DNA from: Desulfovibrio sp.
GTDB lineage: Bacteria; Desulfobacterota; Desulfovibrionia; Desulfovibrionales; Desulfovibrionaceae
DNA: 12,157 nt
Assembly (NCBI GenBank): GCA_014804915.1
Contig: JAAUYW010000012.1
Span: 1,856 to 14,012, forward strand
Reading direction: 5' to 3'
The notes under the pieces were generated by a model that saw only the letters and a list, made by a program, of their open reading frames with translations, was not told where the DNA came from and did not search any database. Within the stretch, counting starts at the first letter, position 1. Each line of letters begins with the position of its first letter. Positions 1-5,689 of the stretch are shown piece by piece. The translations under genes were made by a program, and so were the position numbers.

Positions 1-1673
1 AAGCCATCTTCCACAAGCATGTGGCGCAAATTGACCAGATGCGCCGAGCCGACAAAAACCGCGCAATTGCCCTTTTCCAGCCAGGGGCGCATCCGCTCCC
101 GGAAACGCTGGTCGCGCCTGCCGACAATGTGCTCGGTACGGGTTGGAAATTCCGCGCTTGAGCCCATCATTCTTTCCAGATCGCCAGTCAGATAGGCGGA
201 AAGATTCAGGGCAGCGCGCTGCTTCCAGGTGTCGCAGGCGCGAAAAAACGCGAGAGCCCGCTCCACTGGCAGCGAGTCAAGCGATTCCAGCTGCTCGGCC
301 AGGGATTCCATGGGAATGACCTGCCTGCCCATGTCATGGGCAATGCACCAGGCCTCCATATCCACAGACTGGCGCCAGCCCAGACGCTCCAGGTAGGTCG
401 TCCAGAGCGTGAAAAAGGCGTACCAGGTCGCGCCATGCGAAAGCAGCCAGGGCACGTCAACGCGAGGCGCCCTGCTCATGCCCAGCAGTTTCGCCAGGCG
501 TCCCTGCGGGCCATGCACCACGCGCTCCAGCGCCTGAACTTCGGCTGCGGCAAGCTGGTCAAGCATGGGCTTTTGCGGAATGCGCGCCTTGCCTGCCTCA
601 TCGACCTTGCGCATGAAATCCGCATCCAGCGAGCTTTCAAAAAGCACGGCATCAACCTTGCGGAACAAATGCCTGAACGAGCTTTCAAAACTGTGCAGAA
701 AAAAATGGGCAGTGCCAGCCAGCCAGGAAACGCGGCCAGCTTTCTCCACCTGCCAGAGCATTGCAAATGGCCGCTGCTGGGGCTCATTTTGCAGAAATTG
801 CCTGGCGGAAGGCTGTCCGCCCTGGCAAAATGCGCGAATCAGCAAACGGCTGACAGGCTCTTCGGCCGGGCGTTCCCAGCTGGCCATGACAAAGGGCCAG
901 GAAGGCACAGCGCCCCATTTTTTCTTGAAGCGCAGAATGCCCCCGTTTACGCCCAGACCAAGATGAATGAAGCGCTTGCCCTGTTCGCGGGCAAGTTCAA
1001 GCATTTTTGAAAAAAGCAGGTCAGCCGCGTGGGGCGCGTAAAACTGCCGCGAATGGGCGCCGAGAATGTAGCTGACAAAATTGGCCGGCCCAAAATCCAG
1101 CAGCAGGGAGGCGACCAGATTGCCCCTTGCGTCAAGGGCGTCGAGCAGTCTGACATGCGGATTTTCCAGAGCCTGCGGGGTGCGGGCGTAAAGTTCGGCC
1201 ACCCGCGAGTGCATTGCCGCGCCATTGCGCTGCAGGAACTCGGCCCAGAGCCTGCGATGGCCAGGGCCAAAACTGCCGCTTTCACGGATTTCCAGAATCC
1301 GGGCTGCCTTGCGAACCGGCCCCTGCAAGCGGGCGGGCACAGGCGCACTGGCTGAAAGCACATAAAAGCGGTCGGTTTCGAGAATGCGCGCAGGAACCTC
1401 CCCGGGCATCGCCTGGGCAATAGCATAAATACGGCTGGCGCCGGTCGCCGCGCAAGCGGAAGCGAGGGCTTTCGCAAAATCTGCGGAGTCAAACACGCCA
1501 GCCAGCGGATAGCCGATGGCCATCAGCCAGTCATCGGCATGATAAAAAAGATAATCGCCTATTTGCGCTGGCGCGCCGCCAGAGATGGCAGTAATCAGGG
1601 GCAGGGAGTGCTCGGGCACTTTCGCCTGGAGGGCGATTTGCGGCCAGTCCGGCTTTAGCGCGTTAGTAGCCAA
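1..1673 (-). CDS. Acyltransferase-like (GNAT/FemAB-type) / TraB-GumN family fusion protein, C-terminus cut by window edge
   Basis: An unbroken minus-strand frame of about 557 codons runs off the left edge. The N-terminal half (about residues 20-265) looks like a GNAT/FemAB-type acyltransferase: a GDYLFYHADDWLMAIGYPL segment, then the acceptor-type stretch LGLGVNGGILRFKKKWG ending at Trp253. The C-terminal half (about 310-557) matches the TraB/GumN/Tiki superfamily: WLAGTAH (GxxH, His323), an acidic DAVLFES segment after it, a DMEAWCIAHDMGR helix, and a second GxxH, FVGSAH (His545). Tiki proteins are metal-dependent proteases using such GxxH motifs; whether this one is a peptidase is inference. 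Little is missing, since the family usually ends soon after the second motif. No signal peptide or membrane segment is obvious. The only early start I find upstream of the first conserved segment is TTG at 1673, overlapping tauE by 11 bases; GTG at 1620 is the alternative. Substrates are unknown. Domain calls come from motifs read by eye. Confidence 0.8.
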   Translation of the reverse strand, partial: MATNALKPDWPQIALQAKVPEHSLPLITAISGGAPAQIGDYLFYHADDWLMAIGYPLAGVFDSADFAKALASACAATGASRIYAIAQAMPGEVPARILETDRFYVLSASAPVPARLQGPVRKAARILEIRESGSFGPGHRRLWAEFLQRNGAAMHSRVAELYARTPQALENPHVRLLDALDARGNLVASLLLDFGPANFVSYILGAHSRQFYAPHAADLLFSKMLELAREQGKRFIHLGLGVNGGILRFKKKWGAVPSWPFVMASWERPAEEPVSRLLIRAFCQGGQPSARQFLQNEPQQRPFAMLWQVEKAGRVSWLAGTAHFFLHSFESSFRHLFRKVDAVLFESSLDADFMRKVDEAGKARIPQKPMLDQLAAAEVQALERVVHGPQGRLAKLLGMSRAPRVDVPWLLSHGATWYAFFTLWTTYLERLGWRQSVDMEAWCIAHDMGRQVIPMESLAEQLESLDSLPVERALAFFRACDTWKQRAALNLSAYLTGDLERMMGSSAEFPTRTEHIVGRRDQRFRERMRPWLEKGNCAVFVGSAHLVNLRHMLVEDG

Positions 1674-2535
1674 GGGCTTTCAGAAGATAATGGGTTGCCA
1701 TAAAGAAAATTATAACGAGCAGCAGGAAGCGCAGAATGTGCGGCGGCACATATTTCTGGCAGGCGGAACCGCAATACATCCCGAAAATGCCGCCCAGGCC
1801 GAGCAAAAGACCAAGGCCCCAGTCCGGCGCGGCCCAGGGATAGGCCCAGAGCCAGGAAAGCAGGCTGTAGAAGCCCACGCCAGCGATTGAGGTCAAAAAG
1901 GTGGCGAACAGGGAAGCGCCGGCAATGGCATAAACTGGCAGGCCGAAAAAGGAAACCAGAAAGGGAACCATGATCGCGCCGCCGCCAATGCCGTATATGC
2001 CGCCAATAATGCCAACCGCAAGGCTCAGGAGCATCAGCTTCAGGGAATTGACGCTATAGGCCTGATTTGCAAAACTGAAATCAAAGCCGGACAGCCCCTT
2101 GCTCAAGACCTTGCAGACGCCCATTTCCGCATTTGCCCTGGAGCTGCCTTTCTGAAGGAGAATGCGCAGGCCCAGATAAAGCAGGACAGCCGCCACAAAA
2201 AACAGGAACACGCGCGCAGTGGCGAGCACGGTAAGACGCAAAAGCGCTCCAATAAAAACGCCTGGCAATGTGCCTGCTGCGATAATCAGGGCCAGCGGGA
2301 GCAAAAGCCGGCCTTCGCGGGCATAGCGCCAGACGCCGGCCGGACAGGCCAGGATATTGAAAATCTGGTTGGTGGCGCTTACGCCAGGCAGGACATAGCC
2401 GAGAATGCTGATCTGATAGGGCAAGAGCAAAAACGCCCCGGAAATGCCGGACATTGAGCAAAAAAACGAAATGCCAAATGCCCAGGCAGGCGGCCAGGCC
2501 GGGGCGGCTTCAACGCCAGCTACAGGAAAATACAT
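1663..2535 (-). CDS. TauE/SafE family sulfite/sulfonate exporter-like membrane permease
   Basis: This is a 290-residue integral inner-membrane protein made almost entirely of hydrophobic helices, with the two-half pseudo-repeat of the TauE/SafE (DUF81) family. The glycine-rich family motifs are visible near residues 30-39 (GISGAFLLLP) and 179-191 (GIYGIGGGAIMVP), each opening one half; a soluble loop lies around 128-160. The family moves small anions such as sulfite, sulfoacetate or organosulfur compounds; the substrate here cannot be read from sequence, although the sulfur operon next door makes a sulfur anion plausible. The frame stays open to 2601, but ATG at 2535 is chosen because GGAG lies 6 bases before it and MYFPVAGVE is a recognisable family N-terminus. 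The 3' end overlaps the downstream acyltransferase/TraB gene by 11 bases, so the two are probably cotranscribed and translationally coupled. Confidence 0.88.
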   Translation of the reverse strand: MYFPVAGVEAAPAWPPAWAFGISFFCSMSGISGAFLLLPYQISILGYVLPGVSATNQIFNILACPAGVWRYAREGRLLLPLALIIAAGTLPGVFIGALLRLTVLATARVFLFFVAAVLLYLGLRILLQKGSSRANAEMGVCKVLSKGLSGFDFSFANQAYSVNSLKLMLLSLAVGIIGGIYGIGGGAIMVPFLVSFFGLPVYAIAGASLFATFLTSIAGVGFYSLLSWLWAYPWAAPDWGLGLLLGLGGIFGMYCGSACQKYVPPHILRFLLLVIIFFMATHYLLKALGY

Positions 2536-2536
2536 T

Positions 2537-2568
2537 GCCTGCTCCGGAAAAATTGGACGAAAGCAGGC
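2537..2568. repeat. 7-bp perfect inverted repeat in the tauE leader, overlapping the fmdB-type -35 box
   Basis: GCCTGCT (2537-2543) and AGCAGGC (2562-2568) are perfect inverted arms 18 bases apart. In the minus-strand RNA they would fold into a hairpin whose 3' arm contains the end of the GGAG ribosome binding site and stops one base before the tauE ATG. On DNA the spacer holds TTGGAC, the -35 box of the divergent promoter. It could therefore act as a translational control hairpin, as an operator, or be chance. Confidence 0.4.
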
Positions 2569-2582
2569 TCTTAAGCTATAAT
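2553..2582 (+). promoter_or_regulatory. Sigma-70-type promoter of the FmdB-type gene
   Basis: TTGGAC (2553-2558) is followed after 18 bases by a perfect TATAAT (2577-2582). Transcription would start near 2589, leaving a leader of about 50 bases before the ATG at 2642. It is the best promoter match in the window. The region also has to carry the divergent tauE promoter, for which I see no clear -35/-10 pair. Confidence 0.65.
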
Positions 2583-2641
2583 TTCTCCGGCAAAGGCGCA
2601 ATCAGTTTTTACGCGCGCTTTTGCAAAAACAGGGAGCCAGA

Positions 2642-2881
2642 ATGCCCTTATACGAATTCTACTGCCAGAGTTGCGGCGCGGAATTTGAGGAGCTTGCCAG
2701 CCCGGAAGCTCCGTGCCCTGCCTGCCCTGCCTGCGGCGCCAAAAGCACGCAGCGCAAAATCAGCCTGCCAGGGCCGCTCAAAACCGGCGCATTCCCCTTT
2801 CCGCCAACCGGCCAGATTCATCCGCTGGCCAGCAAAATGGCCAGCGGTCCCGCCTGCGGCGGTCAGTGCGGCAAACGCTGA
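2642..2881 (+). CDS. FmdB-type small zinc-ribbon protein
   Basis: This is a 79-residue protein starting MPLYEFYCQSCG, the hallmark opening of the FmdB / CxxC_CxxC zinc-ribbon family. The metal knuckles are Cys8-x2-Cys11 and Cys28-x2-Cys31, with an extra Cys25 in the run CPACPAC and two more cysteines near the end (72 and 76). FmdB was named as a putative regulator of formamidase expression, but the molecular role of most members is unknown. The frame is open from 2621, but ATG 2642 is preferred because GGGAG precedes it and the family begins exactly there. The residues after about 45 are proline/glycine rich and probably disordered. The 3' end overlaps the Rrf2 gene tail to tail by 19 bases, and a strong hairpin lies within its coding sequence. 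Confidence 0.85.
   Translation: MPLYEFYCQSCGAEFEELASPEAPCPACPACGAKSTQRKISLPGPLKTGAFPFPPTGQIHPLASKMASGPACGGQCGKR
2822..2847. repeat. 10-bp perfect GC-rich hairpin inside the end of the FmdB-type gene
   Basis: CCGCTGGCCA (2822-2831) and TGGCCAGCGG (2838-2847) are perfectly complementary arms with a 6-base GCAAAA loop. No T-tract follows on either strand, so it is not a textbook intrinsic terminator. It begins 15 bases beyond the Rrf2 stop codon on the minus strand, where it could stabilise or help end the sulfur-operon transcript. Confidence 0.55.
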
Positions 2882-3306
2882 CTGGCAGATTCGAATATAT
2901 CGGGCCCAGAGGCCAGAGCCGCGATGGTGATATTGTCAAAAAACGAATTGGTCAGCGCATGAAAGCGGCGCCACATCTCGACTGTGGGGCAAGCGCCGCT
3001 GCGGGAACAAGGGCCGGCATTCGCCTCAAGGCAGGCTACTGGCGCAAGTGTGCCCTCGGTCAGGCGCAGCACCTCGCCTACGCGGCATTCGGCCGGATCC
3101 CTGGCCAGCCTGTAACCGCCCCCGCGCCCGGAGGCGCTGTCCACCAGGCCATGACGGGTGAGTAGAGCCATGATCCGCTCGAGATATTTCAGGGAAATGC
3201 CCTGTTCCTCTGCCAGCTCGGGCACGGGCACAAAACCGGCGTTTCCGTTTCTGGCCAGATAAACCAGCGCTCGCAGGGCATAGCGGCCACGTGTTGAAAT
3301 CAGCAT
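2863..3306 (-). CDS. Rrf2-family transcriptional regulator (IscR/CymR type) of the sulfur operon
   Basis: This 147-residue protein opens MLISTRGRYALRALVYLA, the signature of Rrf2 regulators. A winged helix-turn-helix follows (VPELAEEQGISLKYLERIMALL, then the wing SGRGGGYRLAR at 59-69) and a GEVLRLTEG dimer-helix segment. Three cysteines, 92, 100 and 106, lie where IscR carries its Fe-S ligands, though spaced C-x7-C-x5-C; the protein may bind a cluster or sense thiols. B. subtilis CymR, an Rrf2 repressor of cysteine genes, works with CysK, so its place directly after cysK suggests control of this operon. ATG 3306 lies 2 bases after the cysK stop and is preferred over the in-frame TTG at 3312; there is little Shine-Dalgarno, so translation is probably coupled. 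The target is inferred. Confidence 0.9.
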   Translation of the reverse strand: MLISTRGRYALRALVYLARNGNAGFVPVPELAEEQGISLKYLERIMALLTRHGLVDSASGRGGGYRLARDPAECRVGEVLRLTEGTLAPVACLEANAGPCSRSGACPTVEMWRRFHALTNSFFDNITIAALASGPDIFESASQRLPH

Positions 3307-3308
3307 TG

Positions 3309-4232
3309 TCAACTGTCAAAAAGCTCTGTGGAGAGATAGCGCTCGCCGCCATCCGGCAGCAGGGCGACAATTGTCTTGCCAGCATTTTCAGGCTTTCTGG
3401 CAAGCTCCAGGGCAGCCCAGGCGGCAGCGCCTGACGAAATGCCAACCAGCAGTCCTGCCTGGCGAGCCAGCTTGCGCGCTGTTTCCATTGCAGCCGCGCT
3501 GGCGACCCTGATTACGTCATCATAAATTGCGGTATTCAGGGTTTGCGGCACAAAACCTGCGCCAATGCCCTGAATTTTATGTGGTCCGGGCTTGCCGCCG
3601 GAAAGCACGGGCGACTCCAGCGGCTCAACTGCCATAATTTTTACCTCGGGCTTGACGGATTTGAGATATTCGCCAACGCCGCTAATTGTGCCGCCAGTGC
3701 CTATGCCTGCCACAAAAATATCCACATTGCCAGCTGTGTCCGCAAAAATCTCCGGGCCGGTTGTTTCCAGATGCGCGCGGGGATTGGCCGGGTTGCTGAA
3801 CTGGCCAGCCTGGATGCTGCCTGGAATTTGGGCGGCCAGTTCCGTGGCCCTGGCGATCGCGCCCTGCATTCCCTCCCTGCCGGGCGTGAGAACTATTTCC
3901 GCGCCGTAGGCAGCCATCAGCTTGCGCCGTTCAGCACTCATGGTTTCCGGCATTGTGGCTATGAAACGATAGCCTCGGCTGGCGGCGAGCGCCGCAAGGC
4001 CAATGCCTGTGTTGCCGGAGGTGGGCTCTATGATCACGCCGCCAGGTTTCAGCTGGCCGGAAGCCTCGGCGGCAGCCAGCATTGCCTTTGCTATCCTGTC
4101 CTTTACCGAACCGCCGGGATTGAGATATTCCAGCTTGAGCAGGACGCGAGCGGGCAGTCCGCCAGCTTCCAGCTCCAGCAAGGGCGTAGCGCCAATAAGG
4201 GCGCCTATGTCCTGAAAGATTTTTTCCGGCAT
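3309..4232 (-). CDS. cysK: Cysteine synthase (O-acetylserine sulfhydrylase)
   Basis: This 307-residue fold-type II PLP enzyme makes cysteine from O-acetylserine and sulfide in the cytoplasm. The PLP lysine is Lys44 in NPGGSVKDR; the substrate loop PTSGNTG is at 70-76, the phosphate-binding GTGGT at 178-182, and ISSGAA at 265-270. The C-terminal LPDGGERYLSTELF is typical, and the length is normal for CysK/CysM. The frame is open further upstream, but ATG 4232 is chosen: it lies one base after the metY stop, GAGGG inside the last metY codons serves as its ribosome binding site, and MPEKIFQDIGALIGATPL matches the family N-terminus. CysM, which also uses thiosulfate, and cystathionine beta-synthase are close relatives; the sequence favours CysK but I cannot fully separate them. 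Confidence 0.92.
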   Translation of the reverse strand: MPEKIFQDIGALIGATPLLELEAGGLPARVLLKLEYLNPGGSVKDRIAKAMLAAAEASGQLKPGGVIIEPTSGNTGIGLAALAASRGYRFIATMPETMSAERRKLMAAYGAEIVLTPGREGMQGAIARATELAAQIPGSIQAGQFSNPANPRAHLETTGPEIFADTAGNVDIFVAGIGTGGTISGVGEYLKSVKPEVKIMAVEPLESPVLSGGKPGPHKIQGIGAGFVPQTLNTAIYDDVIRVASAAAMETARKLARQAGLLVGISSGAAAWAALELARKPENAGKTIVALLPDGGERYLSTELFDS

Positions 4233-4233
4233 T

Positions 4234-5523
4234 TTAACCCTCGCTGGCCGCGCTGAAGCCTTTTTCAAGATCAGCGATAATATCGTCAATATGCTCGGTG
4301 CCGATTGACAGGCGAATCGTATTGGGGCCAATGCCCTGTTCCTTCAGCTCCGCTTCAGTCAGCTGCGAATGGGTGGTTGTTGCCGGATGAATCACCAGGC
4401 TTTTGACATCCGCGACATTGGCGAGCAGGGAAAAGAGCTGCAAGGCATCGATAAACCTGTGCGCTTCGCGCTGCCCCCCCCTGATATCGAAAGTGAATAT
4501 GCTGGCGCCGCCATGCGGAAAATAGCGCTTGTAAAGGTCGTGATTGGCATGATCAGGCAATGACGGATGGCTTACCTTCTCCACCTGCGGATGCCTTGCA
4601 AGATACTGGGCAACCCGTTCCGCATTCTGCGCATGGCGCTCAACTCGTAGCGAAAGGGTTTCTATACCCAGCAGGAGAATGAAGGCATTGAAAGGCGAAA
4701 TGCAGGCGCCAAGATCGCGCAGCAGAATGGCGCGAATGTAGGTTGCAAAAGCGGCCCGGCCCGCTGCCTCCACAAAGGATACGCCATGATAGCTGGGATT
4801 GGGCGCGCTGATGGCCGGATAATTGCCGCTGGCCTTCCAGTCGAAATTGCCGGAATCGACAATTACGCCGCCAAGCGAAGTGCCGTGGCCGCCGAGAAAC
4901 TTCGTTGCGGAATGGACAACAATGTCCGCGCCATGCTCTATTGGCCGCACCAGATAGGGAGTGCCAAAAGTATTGTCAATGACCAGGGGCAGGCCGTGGC
5001 TGTGGCTGATTTTGGCAATTGCCCCAATATCGGGGATGTCGCTATTGGGATTGCCCAGGGTTTCAATAAAGATGGCCCGGGTATTCGGCTGGATCGCTTT
5101 CTCCACTTCCTCATGATTGTGGATATCCACAAAAGTGGCGGTAATGCCATAACGCGGCAGGGTGTGTGCCAGCAAATTGTACGTGCCGCCGTAGATAGTC
5201 TTCTGCGCCACAATATGCTCTCCGGCTCCTGCCAGCGCCTGGATTACGTAATCAACAGCTGCCGCGCCAGAGGCGACTGCAAGGGCTGCCACGCCGCCCT
5301 CAAGGGCTGCCACGCGCTTTTCAAGCGCCTCCTGGGTTGAATTGGTCAGGCGTCCGTAGATATTGCCCGCATCCCGCAGGGCAAAACGATCAGCGGCATG
5401 GGCGGCATTATGAAACACATAGCTGGTAGTCTGGTAAATGGGCACAGCGCGGGCGTCTGTGGCAGGATCAGGCGTTTCCTGGCCCGCATGCACTTGCAGG
5501 GTTTCAAATTTGTAATCGCTCAT
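4234..5523 (-). CDS. metY: O-acetylhomoserine sulfhydrylase (O-acetylhomoserine aminocarboxypropyltransferase)
   Basis: This 429-residue enzyme of the Cys/Met metabolism PLP family (fold type I) forms homocysteine from O-acetylhomoserine and sulfide, the direct sulfhydrylation route to methionine. The PLP lysine is Lys208 in HSATKFLGGHGT, and the ring-nitrogen aspartate is Asp183 in VIDNTFGTPY. The motifs TLGNPNSDIPDI and SLVIHPATTTHSQL are typical. The length is nearer that of MetY (about 430) than of MetB/MetC (about 380-400), which favours MetY. The frame is open to 5715, but ATG 5523 has a strong GGGAGGA upstream and starts MSDYKFETLQVHAG as the family does. It is the first gene of the metY-cysK-Rrf2 operon. 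A run of eight G (4474-4481) lies in frame near the C-terminal domain. Confidence 0.93.
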   Translation of the reverse strand: MSDYKFETLQVHAGQETPDPATDARAVPIYQTTSYVFHNAAHAADRFALRDAGNIYGRLTNSTQEALEKRVAALEGGVAALAVASGAAAVDYVIQALAGAGEHIVAQKTIYGGTYNLLAHTLPRYGITATFVDIHNHEEVEKAIQPNTRAIFIETLGNPNSDIPDIGAIAKISHSHGLPLVIDNTFGTPYLVRPIEHGADIVVHSATKFLGGHGTSLGGVIVDSGNFDWKASGNYPAISAPNPSYHGVSFVEAAGRAAFATYIRAILLRDLGACISPFNAFILLLGIETLSLRVERHAQNAERVAQYLARHPQVEKVSHPSLPDHANHDLYKRYFPHGGASIFTFDIRGGQREAHRFIDALQLFSLLANVADVKSLVIHPATTTHSQLTEAELKEQGIGPNTIRLSIGTEHIDDIIADLEKGFSAASEG

Positions 5524-5553
5524 CGTTTTCCTCCCTGGTGGAATTGCTGGCCA

Positions 5554-5582
5554 ATGATTACCATACCGGACAGGTATGTCAA
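5554..5582 (-). promoter_or_regulatory. Putative promoter of the metY-cysK-Rrf2 operon
   Basis: On the minus strand a perfect TTGACA (5582-5577) is followed after 17 bases by AATCAT (5559-5554), four of six to the consensus -10. Transcription would begin near 5547, leaving about 24 bases before the metY ATG, just enough for the strong ribosome binding site. The weak -10 fits a regulated promoter. Confidence 0.55.
5562..5578. promoter_or_regulatory. Candidate operator: perfect inverted repeat in the metY promoter
   Basis: CATACC (5562-5567) and GGTATG (5573-5578) form perfect 6-base arms around a 5-base centre. The element lies between the -35 and -10 boxes of the metY promoter and touches the -35, so a bound protein would block RNA polymerase. 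The ATACC/GGTAT ends resemble the outer ends of IscR-type sites, but the overall length differs. The Rrf2 protein encoded by the same operon is the obvious candidate ligand; this is inference. Confidence 0.45.
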
Positions 5583-5622
5583 TCGGATTGGAACGCCAGA
5601 AATTTTTGCCTTCCAGAATGCC

Positions 5623-5651
5623 TTTACTTCCCTGGGCCACGCGGCTAAATT
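5623..5651 (+). promoter_or_regulatory. Possible promoter of the deacetylase-like gene
   Basis: TTTACT (5623-5628), a 17-base spacer and TAAATT (5646-5651) each match the sigma-70 boxes at four of six bases. The position, about 40 bases before the ATG at 5690, is sensible, but the match is weak. Confidence 0.3.
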
Positions 5652-5689
5652 CTGTTTGAATGTAAAAACCCTGTTGCGCTTCCGATGCC

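Noticed and set aside
336..1010. Open plus-strand frame of 224 codons opposite the fusion gene
   Set aside because: The minus strand carries clear domain motifs over the same bases. The plus frame has no family resemblance and its openness follows from the codon bias of the real gene.
2536..2601. Longer tauE start at 2601
   Set aside because: The extra 22 residues are basic and unlike the family, would overlap the divergent promoter, and ATG 2535 has its own GGAG.
3543..4256. Open plus-strand frame of 237 codons opposite cysK
   Set aside because: It is antisense to the PLP and substrate motifs of cysteine synthase, its product is low-complexity with no recognisable domain, and it has no promoter.
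5280..5315. 15-base direct repeat, 21 bases apart, inside metY
   Set aside because: It encodes the VAALEGG/VAALAVA stretch usual in this enzyme family, so it reflects protein sequence rather than a mobile or regulatory repeat.
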